Assembly (NCBI RefSeq): GCF_005144585.1
Contig: NZ_SSMQ01000007.1
Coordinates: 186,001-250,000, forward strand
Length of the DNA stretch: 64,000 bases
From: Polyangium fumosum
GTDB taxonomy: Bacteria > Myxococcota_A > Polyangia > Polyangiales > Polyangiaceae
Direction: 5' to 3'
The number at the start of each line of letters is the position of its first letter. The first letter of the stretch is position 1. The position numbers and the translations under genes were made by a program. Below are positions 9,281 to 17,635 of this stretch, one piece after another. The notes beneath the pieces are model-generated. The model was not told where the DNA came from. It was given only the letters and a program-made list of their open reading frames with translations, and ran no database searches.

Positions 9281-9784
9281 ATGCGTTACTTCGTCAAATT
9301 CCCTTCCGGTCGCGAGGTCCCCGTCGATCTGACCGTGCTGCCCTCGGGCGAGATCCGCGCCGAGGTGGAGGGTCGCTCGTTCACGATCGACGCCTACGAC
9401 CACCAGGGCGCGGTGCACCTCGACCTCGGCGGGCGCTCGGTCGAGCTCTGGATGGAGGGCACGCCCCCCGAGGTCGGCGTCGTCACGTCGTCGCGGCGGT
9501 TTTACGCGCGCGTCGAGAACGAACGACTGCGCGCGCTTTCGAGCGTGCAGGGCGGCAAGAGCGGCGGCGGCGAGGGGCTCGTCACGTCGCCGATGCCGGG
9601 CCGCGTGCTCAAGGTGCTCGTGGCCGAGGGCGACGAGATCCACGCGGGGCGGCCGCTCGTCGTGGTCGAAGCGATGAAGATGGAGAACGAGCTCGCGTCC
9701 ACGCGCGACGGTCGGGTGAAGAAGGTCTACGTGACCGCTGGCGCGACCGTCGAGGGGGGTGCCAAGCTCGTCGAGATCGAGTAG
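9281..9784 (+). CDS. Biotin carboxyl carrier-type protein
   Basis: A 167-residue protein. The C-terminal ~70 residues form a biotinyl domain with the canonical EAMKMEN motif; K133 is the biotinylation site. The N-terminal half is a beta-rich region like that ahead of the biotinyl domain in acyl-CoA carboxylase alpha subunits or the gamma subunit of oxaloacetate/methylmalonyl-CoA decarboxylases. The carboxylase and transferase partners are not in the window, so the carboxylated substrate (acetyl-, propionyl- or methylcrotonyl-CoA) cannot be decided. Confidence 0.85.
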   Translation: MRYFVKFPSGREVPVDLTVLPSGEIRAEVEGRSFTIDAYDHQGAVHLDLGGRSVELWMEGTPPEVGVVTSSRRFYARVENERLRALSSVQGGKSGGGEGLVTSPMPGRVLKVLVAEGDEIHAGRPLVVVEAMKMENELASTRDGRVKKVYVTAGATVEGGAKLVEIE

Positions 9785-9789
9785 ACGAT

Positions 9790-9824
9790 GGGGGCTACGC
9801 TCGGACAAGCCGAGCTACGCCCCC
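9790..9824. repeat. 35-bp palindromic dispersed element, copy 1
   Basis: The arms are GGGGGC-TAC-GCTCGG and CCGAGC-TAC-GCCCCC around the loop ACAAG. The same 35 bases occur in reverse complement at 57188-57222. Two identical palindromes 47 kb apart suggest a REP-like family. This copy lies between the biotin carrier stop and the body of the next gene and supplies an apparent ATG (9788) that is probably not a real start. Confidence 0.8.
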
Positions 9825-9832
9825 AAACCCCC

Positions 9833-10840
<1,008 letters not shown>

Positions 10841-10867
10841 AGAACCAAAGAAGAAAGAGGCGAACCC

Positions 10868-11554
10868 ATGCTCGCGCGCGTCCTCGAACCCGAGGTCATG
10901 GACACCCCCGAGGAGGCCCGTGACTACGACGCCATGGACCACGCCGCGGTGAACCGCGCGTTCTGCGAGGATGTGCTCGCGGTCCTCCCGACCCCGAAGC
11001 GCGTGCTCGACGTCGGGACGGGCACGGCGCGGATCCCGATCGAGCTCTGCGCGCGCTCACCGGGCGCCGAGGTCGTGGCCATCGACCTCGCCGAGCACAT
11101 GCTCACGCTCGCGCGGGAAAACATCACGCGCGCGGGCCTCGCCTCCCGCGTGACCGTCGCGAAGATCGACGCGAAGGCCCTGCCCTACCCCGACGGATCC
11201 TTCGGCGCCGTCGTGTCGAACTCGATCATCCACCACATCCCCGAGCCCGCGCAGGTCCTCGCCGAGATGTGGCGCGTGACCTCCCGCGGCGGCCTGCTCT
11301 TCGTGCGCGACCTGCACCGGCCCGAAACCGAAGCCGAGATCGATCACCTCGTCGCGCTCCACGGCGGCGAACGCCCTGCCGATCCTGCCGCCGTGCCCTC
11401 GTTCGAGCACCAACGATTTCTCTTCCGCGCCTCGCTCGCCGCGGCGCTCACCGTCTCGGAGGTCGCCGCGTTCGTGGCGCCGCTCGGAATCGCGGCGTCG
11501 GCCGTGCGGAAGACGAGCGATCGGCACTGGACGCTCTCCGCCGTCAAAGCCTGA
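10868..11554 (+). CDS. Class I SAM-dependent methyltransferase
   Basis: A 228-residue Rossmann methyltransferase. Motif I VLDVGTGTARIPIEL is near residue 46; the acidic residue after strand 2 is in VVAIDLAEHML; motif post-II is KIDAKALPYPDGSFG and motif IV VVSNSIIHHIPEP. An A/G-rich ribosome-binding site (GAAAGAGGCG) precedes the ATG. The substrate is unknown; the type resembles ubiquinone/small-molecule methyltransferases. It is probably co-transcribed with the PLP enzyme. Confidence 0.82.
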   Translation: MLARVLEPEVMDTPEEARDYDAMDHAAVNRAFCEDVLAVLPTPKRVLDVGTGTARIPIELCARSPGAEVVAIDLAEHMLTLARENITRAGLASRVTVAKIDAKALPYPDGSFGAVVSNSIIHHIPEPAQVLAEMWRVTSRGGLLFVRDLHRPETEAEIDHLVALHGGERPADPAAVPSFEHQRFLFRASLAAALTVSEVAAFVAPLGIAASAVRKTSDRHWTLSAVKA

Positions 11555-11584
11555 CGACGAAGAGCGTTCCGCGCGCGAGGTGGT

Positions 11585-13159
11585 TCAGGGGTGGATGTGC
11601 ACCACGGTGCCTTCGCCCGTGGATTCGCTCGCCTGCACGCCGTGCCAGTCCGTGGGGAGCGGCGGATCGGTCCACATGAAGACGCGGCGCGCGTCGATCG
11701 GCGAGAGGTTGATGCAGCCGTGGCTCCGGGGCTTGCCGTACTCGTCGTGCCACGGCGCCGCGTGAAGCGCGTAGCCCGCCTCGAAGTACTGCACCCACGG
11801 GACGTCACGCAGCTCGAACTTGTTGCCGACCTCGTGCGAGTCCATCGTGGTCGTGACGTGTTTCTCGCGGATCTTGAAGGTGCCGCGCACGGTCGAGTAC
11901 GTCTTCTTGGGATCCCCGAGCCCGTCGCGGCCCGTCGCCACCGCCGTCGCGTAGACCGGCTTCGTCCCCTCGTACAGGATGAGGATCTGGCTCAGGATCG
12001 AGATGTCGATCCACTTCTTCGTCTTCGCCGCGAAGCTCGGCAGCTCCGAGGGTTTGACCGCGATCGCCACGTCGCTGTCCTTGATCCACGTCCCGTCCTT
12101 GGCCTCGACGAGGCGCGTCTCGCCGATCCGCATGCTCTTGCCCGTGAGCTGGATGGGTGTGTGGAACGCGAGCTTGCCCGCCTTCTCCAGCGAACGCTTG
12201 CTCGTGTCGTACTTGTACGCGTCGGGCACGCGCACGAACGCGAGCGGCAGCTCCCAGCCCTTGCGCATGTCGACGCCGTGGAACGTCGATCCCCGCGCAG
12301 GCTTGAGCTTCGACGTCGGCACGAGGCGCGCATCCGTGGTCATCGCGAAGCGCCGGTCGTTGTCGCCGACGAACGTGCCGATGAGCGCGAGGCCCGCGTG
12401 CCGCGCGACGCGGTTCGTGATGATCGCGTAGTCGGGAACCTTGAACGTCGAGATGTTCGGGATCTTGCGGCCGCCCTGGAAAAACCAGGGGATCGCGTCG
12501 TTCCCGTCGCCGCCGTAGAGCTCCTGATCCGGGAGGTCGGGCGCCTCGGTCGGCGGCTCGCCGATCGCGTTGCCCTCGGCGTCGAGCGGCACGTCGTTCG
12601 CGCCGACCTCGATCGCGTCCCACTTCTTCTGGAGGCGCTTGTAGCTGCGGAGGTGCTCCTTGAGGCGCATCTCGTACTGGAACTGCTCGGCCTTCGTCGC
12701 AGGCCGGTAGTAGTTCGGCGCGATGGCTCGTACGAACGCGTAAGGGTACGGCATCGGCTTCGCGAGGTCCGGCCGACGCGTGAGCGCCCGCAAGATCGGG
12801 TGCTTCATGTCGATCGAGGCGCTGCCCTCGGCGCAGATGTATCCAGCCGGCAGGACGCGGTAATACCCGCCCTGGCAGTCGTCGAACGCGGCCGGCTTCT
12901 CCCCGCGCACCGCGGTCGCGCCCGCGCGCAGGTAGCCGATCTTCGGCGACCTCCGATCCGGCTTCAGGTAGACGGGCGCCGCCATTTCCACGGCGCCGAT
13001 GCGGGGGCCGCCCTCCTTGGGGACCGTCGCCGGATCCGCCGCGACCTGCTCCGCAGGCGCGGACAAGCTGACGATGCCCTCGGGAGAGCCCTTGCCCTTG
13101 CACCCGGCGAGCACAAGCACACCGAGGGCCAGGAGGGAGAGCCGCTTGCGTGCGTCCAT
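11585..13159 (-). CDS. L,D-transpeptidase lipoprotein (YkuD) with SH3-like domain
   Basis: A 524-residue lipoprotein: lipobox VLAGC after a typical signal from the ATG at 13159 (the frame extends upstream, but this start carries the signal). Residues ~45-110 form a bacterial SH3-like domain. The C-terminal YkuD domain has the catalytic motif SHGCINLSP, with the nucleophilic Cys, preceded by the family His region (YALHAAPWH). It should cross-link peptidoglycan or attach proteins to it in the periplasm. It is convergent with the methyltransferase gene, 30 bp apart. Confidence 0.88.
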   Translation of the reverse strand: MDARKRLSLLALGVLVLAGCKGKGSPEGIVSLSAPAEQVAADPATVPKEGGPRIGAVEMAAPVYLKPDRRSPKIGYLRAGATAVRGEKPAAFDDCQGGYYRVLPAGYICAEGSASIDMKHPILRALTRRPDLAKPMPYPYAFVRAIAPNYYRPATKAEQFQYEMRLKEHLRSYKRLQKKWDAIEVGANDVPLDAEGNAIGEPPTEAPDLPDQELYGGDGNDAIPWFFQGGRKIPNISTFKVPDYAIITNRVARHAGLALIGTFVGDNDRRFAMTTDARLVPTSKLKPARGSTFHGVDMRKGWELPLAFVRVPDAYKYDTSKRSLEKAGKLAFHTPIQLTGKSMRIGETRLVEAKDGTWIKDSDVAIAVKPSELPSFAAKTKKWIDISILSQILILYEGTKPVYATAVATGRDGLGDPKKTYSTVRGTFKIREKHVTTTMDSHEVGNKFELRDVPWVQYFEAGYALHAAPWHDEYGKPRSHGCINLSPIDARRVFMWTDPPLPTDWHGVQASESTGEGTVVHIHP

Positions 13160-13260
13160 GGGGCCCGGATGCCGGAAGTCAGCCGCGAGGGCCAAGTTTT
13201 GAACCCGAGCCCCGGAACGACGGTCCCGACGGACTCCGCACCAAAGGACGCTCGAAGAGC

Positions 13261-13289
13261 TTGCGCAGGGGCAAACTTCCCGCTAGGTT
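13261..13289 (+). promoter_or_regulatory. Probable sigma-70 promoter for tRNA-Arg
   Basis: TTGCGC at 13261-13266, a 17-bp spacer, then TAGGTT at 13284-13289, 28 bp ahead of the tRNA. The same -35 hexamer with a similar spacer precedes tRNA-His at 58379, which supports both. Confidence 0.5.
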
Positions 13290-13317
13290 GCTGGCCCCCG
13301 CGTCGAAAACGCGGCGT

Positions 13318-13391
13318 GCGCCACTAGCTCAGCTGGATAGAGCGTCGGCCTCCGGAGCCGAAGGCCAGTGGTTCGAATCCACTGTGGCGCG
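13318..13391 (+). tRNA. tRNA-Arg (anticodon CCG)
   Basis: Complete cloverleaf: acceptor stem GCGCCAC/GTGGCGC (13318-13324 with 13384-13390), D arm GCTC-AGCTGGATA-GAGC, anticodon arm TCGGC-CTCCGGA-GCCGA with anticodon CCG at 13352-13354, and T arm AGTGG-TTCGAAT-CCACT. CCA is not encoded. It reads CGG codons, which are frequent here. A broken histidine-kinase gene abuts its 3' end, a common place for integration or recombination scars. Confidence 0.95.
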
Positions 13392-13399
13392 CAGAGTCC

Positions 13400-14575
13400 T
13401 CACCACATCTCGTTCATCACAACGAGGAGCACGTCGGTGCTCCGTGGCTTGACGGGCCATCCATCACCGGCAGCCCGATGCCGAGCACCGTCGCGTCCGG
13501 CGCGAACGACGCGAGCATCGAGAGCGCCTGCGGCCCGTTGACGGCCACGGCCACGGACCATCCCTGCGCGCGGATCATGTCTGCGAGCAACGTCGCTGCG
13601 TCCTCCGTCATCGCTCCGCGCGGTCGAGACGCGAACGCCCACGCGGGCGCTCCCTGCGCATCGGGTGCGGGTCGTCGATGACGATGGCGAGACGATCGTC
13701 GCCGCCGTGCGCGACACGGGCGCGGACATGAGCGCGGAGCTGCTCGTGCGGGTCTTCGAGCCGTTCGTGCAAGGCGCGCAGAGCATGGAGCGCAGCGCAG
13801 ACGGGCTCGGCATCGGCCTGACGCTCGTGAAGAGCTTGGTGTCGCTGCACGACGGCGAGGTGTCGGCGAACAGCGACAGTTTGGGTCATGGCAGCAGGAT
13901 TGAGCCGACACCTCGATGCTCCCGCCGGGCTCGGTGTACTTCGCCGCGTTCGTGAAGAGGTGCGCGAAGACCTGCGCGAGCCTGTCGGGATCCGCGTGCA
14001 CGACGGGTCCGATCCGCGGCACGTTCATGGTCACGTGGCGGCGACGTTTTTCGAGCAGCGGGCTCGCCATCTCGAGCGCCCGCATGAGCACCGGTTCGAG
14101 CTCGGTGGGGCGCTTCGAGAGTGAAAGAAGGCCACGCGCGCCGTCGCTCGCTCGGCGTTTTGCCGCGCCAAGCGCTCATTTTCGTGGGCTTCGCGCATGG
14201 TGCGCGATCGCCACGTTGCGCTCGTTCGTGAACCAACGGATGAGCACGCCCCTCCCGAGAAAAACAACCAGGCTCGTGACCTTTTCAGCCCACCCGCCGA
14301 GGAGCAGTTCATCGTACCGAAGGAAAAACCAGGCCACGCTGGAGCCGCCGACGAGCGTCGGCAAGCATACCGGCACGGAACTCACCATACCAGCCGCTCA
14401 ATACCACGGCGAAGAACAACGTGATGAACGGGACGGCATTACCGACGGCCGGCATCAGCAATGCATGCGCGCCGAGGCCGAGTCCGGCCGATAAGAGCGC
14501 CACGGCGTAACGTTTCCACGCCGTGACGGTCGAAGGCACCTCCGTGCGGTTCAATACCGTACTTCGTGGCTCCAC
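13400..14575 (-). pseudogene. Hybrid sensor histidine kinase remnant with frameshifts, deletion and internal inversion
   Basis: Pieces of one hybrid kinase lie in order on the minus strand. A DUF4118/KdpD-like membrane region appears around 14575-14390 (AVALLSAGLGLGAHALL...FFAVVLSGWYGEFRAG). Its continuation lies in another frame at 14388-14220. A short helical linker in a third frame contains HENERLARQNAERA. The HATPase N-half ends in DPDRLAQVFAHLFTNAAKY and TEPGGSIEV (~14115-13905). The HATPase C-half (DTG...VFEPFVQG...GLGIGLTLVKSL) is on the plus strand at 13665-13900, i.e. inverted. A receiver fragment, AATLLADMIRAQGWSV...GIGLPVMDG, follows on the minus strand at ~13625-13440; its phospho-Asp is Gly and the acidic pair is lost. 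The phospho-His segment is deleted. It cannot make a working kinase. Confidence 0.85.
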
Positions 14576-14750
14576 GATATTCCGGCGATCGGAACGAAAT
14601 GGCTACGGATCTCGCGACAGCGCGATTCTGGTCGAACCGCGGCGCCCTGCGAGGAGAGACCGGCTGTGGAATGGATGGAAAGGAAACCCGTTTGAGCAAA
14701 AACGGATGCTGGGGAGGGACGAAACGCTCAGCGCCCGAGCGTCCGGACGG

Positions 14751-15158
14751 TCAGGGCGCTTTGACGTCCTCGAAGTTCGTCCTCGCGGCAATGTGCTCCT
14801 CGCTCAGGTTGAGCAGGATGGGAAGGGTCTCGCATTGCCAATCGTCGTCAGCGATACGGCGCACGGTGACGCGGCCGGGGACGAGGTTGTAAACCGCGTC
14901 GACGATATCCATGATGACGTAGAACCCGTTCGAGTTGCAGAAGCGCATCTTGACGAAGTCCATCGTCGTCTCGGTGACGGACTGCCGGGGGAGGACCTTC
15001 GCGAGCTCCTCGAGGTACGTGTGGAGGTAGCGGTAGGGGTTGTCCACCCGGATGACGCCCTCGAACGTCAGGATCAGGTGATGATCATCGAGCTTCGCGA
15101 CCGAGTGGAACACGCTCAGTCCGCCGTCCATGATTTCACCATAGGTGAGGACCTTCAT
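14751..15158 (-). CDS. STAS-like regulator, slr1659-type, last gene of the partner-switching operon
   Basis: A 135-residue soluble protein resembling anti-anti-sigma-like STAS domains and the proteins named slr1659-superfamily regulators. It aligns by eye with the C-terminal domain of the 305-residue protein in this operon: LTFEGVIRV and the NSNG motif match VYFEGILRL and NSSG there. The Ser in NSNG occupies the position of the phosphorylated residue in STAS regulators, so it is a likely switch residue. Its ATG overlaps the stop of the ATPase gene by four bases, pairing it with that ATPase as cognate kinase/antagonist. From 14576 to 14750 nothing is recognisable. Confidence 0.72.
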   Translation of the reverse strand: MKVLTYGEIMDGGLSVFHSVAKLDDHHLILTFEGVIRVDNPYRYLHTYLEELAKVLPRQSVTETTMDFVKMRFCNSNGFYVIMDIVDAVYNLVPGRVTVRRIADDDWQCETLPILLNLSEEHIAARTNFEDVKAP

Positions 15159-15661
15159 GCGAAACCTCTCATCGGGAATAGCGCTTTGACAACGAGGAAC
15201 CCCTGCTCGTACTCAGCCGTGAGCTTGAACTTGCTCTCCGCGGTGAGCCGCATGAGGCCGAGGCCTCCCTTCGCCTTGTCGATACGCCGGCGATAGACCG
15301 TGTCAGCGAGGAGCTTGCGCGGGTCCTCGGCGTTGGCGATGATGGTGAAGCGATCGCGGACGGCTTTGAACTCGTCTTCCGTGGCGGGATTCGCCACGGT
15401 GATCATGAGCTCGTCGCCGTCGATCTTCAGGTCGACGCGCAATGCGCCGTCCCGGATCGAGCAGTGCTCCATCACGTTGGTGACCAGCTCGATGACGACC
15501 ACGTTCGCCTTCGAGCAGATCTGCCGCGGGTAAAACATCCCCAAAAGGTCGAAGAGAAAGTTCCCGAGCAGGCCTGCCACGTCTCCGGCCACGTGATCGA
15601 GCGGCGCGATGGAAATCGACGCTCCGACGGCCGTCTGCGTCCGGTTGCCCCCGGCGCTCAT
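15155..15661 (-). CDS. GHKL-type ATPase / anti-sigma-like kinase
   Basis: A 168-residue protein with a histidine-kinase-like ATPase fold. The N box IELVTNVMEH is at ~59-68, and a glycine-rich lid AKGGLGLMRL at ~139-148. It lacks any phospho-His domain, as in RsbW/SpoIIAB-type serine kinases, but is also close to slr1658-type regulators. It overlaps by four bases with the genes on both sides (the phosphatase before it and the STAS-like gene after it), giving the minimal phosphatase-kinase-STAS triad. Predicted role: phosphorylate and bind the 135-residue STAS-like protein. Confidence 0.75.
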   Translation of the reverse strand: MSAGGNRTQTAVGASISIAPLDHVAGDVAGLLGNFLFDLLGMFYPRQICSKANVVVIELVTNVMEHCSIRDGALRVDLKIDGDELMITVANPATEDEFKAVRDRFTIIANAEDPRKLLADTVYRRRIDKAKGGLGLMRLTAESKFKLTAEYEQGFLVVKALFPMRGFA

Positions 15662-16647
15662 TTAGCGCACCTTCGCATGATGAGGAGCGTGATGTCGTCG
15701 ATGTCCTCGGCCCTGAAGGACGTATAGTCGTCCACACATCTCTTCAGGATATCCTGGACGGGTTCTTCGCTATGCCGCGCGATGATGTCGTTGAGACGTT
15801 GCACGGTATAACCCTTTCCCTCTGCATCTAAAGCCTCGACCATACCATCCGTGTACAGCGCCAGGACGTCTCCCTGCTCGAACGGCAGCTCGAACTCACG
15901 GAATGGTTTGGTCCTCAAACCGATGTAATTGCCCACCCTGTTGAACGTTCGCTGCATCCCGTGCCGGACCAGAAGCCCATATCCGCCTCCGGAAACGTAC
16001 CGGATGAACCGATCGCTGAACACAACGAAGTTCACCGTGGCATACCGCCTCACTCCACGGAGGAAGGCATACGACGCACGGTTGACCCAATCCACGATCG
16101 CGCTCGGGCTGTCGGAACGCCGCGTCGCATTCTCGATCTGCGCCTTCAAGAAGGACATGATGAGCGCCGACGACACCCCGTGCCCCGAGATGTCGAACAC
16201 GCTGACCGCGAAGCGTTCCCCGGGTAGCTGGGAAAAATCGTAGTAATCTCCTCCAACCTCCGCGAGCTGCTTGTGGTAGATGGCGATTTCCAGCTCCGCG
16301 GAAAGCGCGGACGCGTCTGGCAAAAGCGCCTGCTGGATCCCTCGGGCAACTTCGAGGTCCTCGCTCAGGGTTCGGTGCTGAAGCTCGAGCTCGTTCTCGA
16401 TGCGCGTCGCGTGCTCGAGCGTGAGCTCGTGCACCACGGACATCTCGTCGATGTCGGCTCGGAGGCGCTCGCATTGCTCGACCAAGCCTCGACACCGGGC
16501 AAGGAGCTCGAGAGCCCCCCCCTCGCGTGCGAGCAAAGCCTTGCAAGCAGCGTCGTCCGATAGGAGCGCCTTGACGGCTTCGAGATCCGTCTGCTCCGAC
16601 CGAGCTTCGGCCACCGGATCCGACGAGCTGTCCTTCGATGCGGTCAT
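15658..16647 (-). CDS. SpoIIE/RsbU-type PP2C phosphatase, cytosolic
   Basis: A 329-residue protein. Residues ~25-110 form a coiled coil; ~115-329 a PP2C-like SpoIIE domain with metal-binding motifs GGDYYDFS, FDISGHG, LYTDGMVEA and DDITLLI all intact. No membrane segment or PAS domain is visible, so the input probably comes through the coiled coil or a partner. Expected reaction: dephosphorylation of a Ser/Thr-phosphorylated STAS-like protein, releasing the partner switch. It sits 48 bp downstream of the ATPase-STAS fusion gene and overlaps the following ATPase gene by four bases. Confidence 0.85.
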   Translation of the reverse strand: MTASKDSSSDPVAEARSEQTDLEAVKALLSDDAACKALLAREGGALELLARCRGLVEQCERLRADIDEMSVVHELTLEHATRIENELELQHRTLSEDLEVARGIQQALLPDASALSAELEIAIYHKQLAEVGGDYYDFSQLPGERFAVSVFDISGHGVSSALIMSFLKAQIENATRRSDSPSAIVDWVNRASYAFLRGVRRYATVNFVVFSDRFIRYVSGGGYGLLVRHGMQRTFNRVGNYIGLRTKPFREFELPFEQGDVLALYTDGMVEALDAEGKGYTVQRLNDIIARHSEEPVQDILKRCVDDYTSFRAEDIDDITLLIMRRCAK

Positions 16648-16695
16648 CGTTCGAAGAAATCCTCTGACGCGGACGCCCTACGTTCCCCTCTCCTA

Positions 16696-17613
16696 TCAGT
16701 CACAGAAGATCATCTCGAAGTTCTGGTTGAACTTCTTGAGGTTCGGGAGCGATTTGCCCTGCCACGGAATGGCCTTCGAGCCCCGGACGACGAGCTGCAC
16801 GTCCCCTTTCTTCCGCATGGCGATGGCGAACTTGTAGAGCACGTTGATGCCCGAGCTGTTCAGGAAGTTCAGCGTGCGCATGTCGATCGTGATCGACTTC
16901 GCGTTGCCCAGGAGGACCTTCTCGAGCAGATCCTCGATCGGCTGGTATTCCTGCGGCCCGCCGAGGCGCAAGATACCCTCGAAGTAGACCGTGACCTCCG
17001 CGGGGTCGTACCAGACTCGATAGTTTCCACCTTTGATTTCCATTCTCGCCCTTTCCTTCAAGATGGGCAGCCGCGCCATCGTCCTAATGCAAGTGTTCTG
17101 CGCTGAGACCGGATCGAGCTTCCACCCCAGGCTCACGCCATAATCGCTCATGATGATGAGATACCCGAGGCCGGAGCCCGTCGCCTCGACGTCCTCGGCG
17201 TTGGCCTCGGCCTGGCGACGCAGAAGCTCGCCCGGATCCTCACGCGAGAGCTCGAGCAGCTTCTCCCGCAGCGGAGGGACTTCACCGTTGGCGATGTGGT
17301 TGCTCACCAGGCACACCAGATCTTCCTTGCCAATCCCAACCGTGACGTTGATGTCACCGCTGCGGTTGAACTTGACGGCGTTTTCCACGAGCTCGTTCAA
17401 CACATAGCTCACCGCGCCGCTGACCTCCGCCCGGCTGATGAGCTTCCCGTCGTTGTCCGCATCCGGAAAGAGCTCGGCGAAGTACTCCGCCATGAAGTTC
17501 GCCGTGAGGTTGCAGAGGCTCCACCGCACCGCGAACGAATCCGGGTACAGGGTCAACGACATGTGCTCGCTGAACGAATCGTCCAGCGAATAGACGCCAA
17601 TGATCTCACTCAT
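16696..17613 (-). CDS. ATPase-STAS fusion regulator (slr1658-like plus slr1659-like)
   Basis: A 305-residue protein. The N-terminal ~185 residues form a GHKL ATPase module with N box LNELVENAVKFN (~72-83) and lid TGSGLGYLI (~145-153). Residues 191-305 are a STAS-like module with FEGILRL, NFLNSSG and SKAIPW. The two modules look like proteins usually encoded separately. The junction contains an ATG (17043, residue 191) preceded by AAGGAAAGG at a normal Shine-Dalgarno distance, so a separate 115-residue STAS protein may also be made. Fusion of kinase and substrate implies intramolecular switching. It lies 22 bp downstream of the sensor phosphatase gene, very likely on one transcript. Confidence 0.78.
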   Translation of the reverse strand: MSEIIGVYSLDDSFSEHMSLTLYPDSFAVRWSLCNLTANFMAEYFAELFPDADNDGKLISRAEVSGAVSYVLNELVENAVKFNRSGDINVTVGIGKEDLVCLVSNHIANGEVPPLREKLLELSREDPGELLRRQAEANAEDVEATGSGLGYLIIMSDYGVSLGWKLDPVSAQNTCIRTMARLPILKERARMEIKGGNYRVWYDPAEVTVYFEGILRLGGPQEYQPIEDLLEKVLLGNAKSITIDMRTLNFLNSSGINVLYKFAIAMRKKGDVQLVVRGSKAIPWQGKSLPNLKKFNQNFEMIFCD

Positions 17614-17635
17614 AGTGTTGCCGGTCTCCTACGCG

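Noticed and set aside
8779-9282. N-terminal extension of histidine ammonia-lyase
   Set aside because: It is antisense to a lipoprotein gene with a good lipobox, and the family length is reached from the GTG at 8778.
13678-13955. Independent small plus-strand kinase gene
   Set aside because: The sequence starts in the middle of a HATPase domain and fits exactly the gap in the minus-strand remnant, so it is an inverted piece and not a gene.
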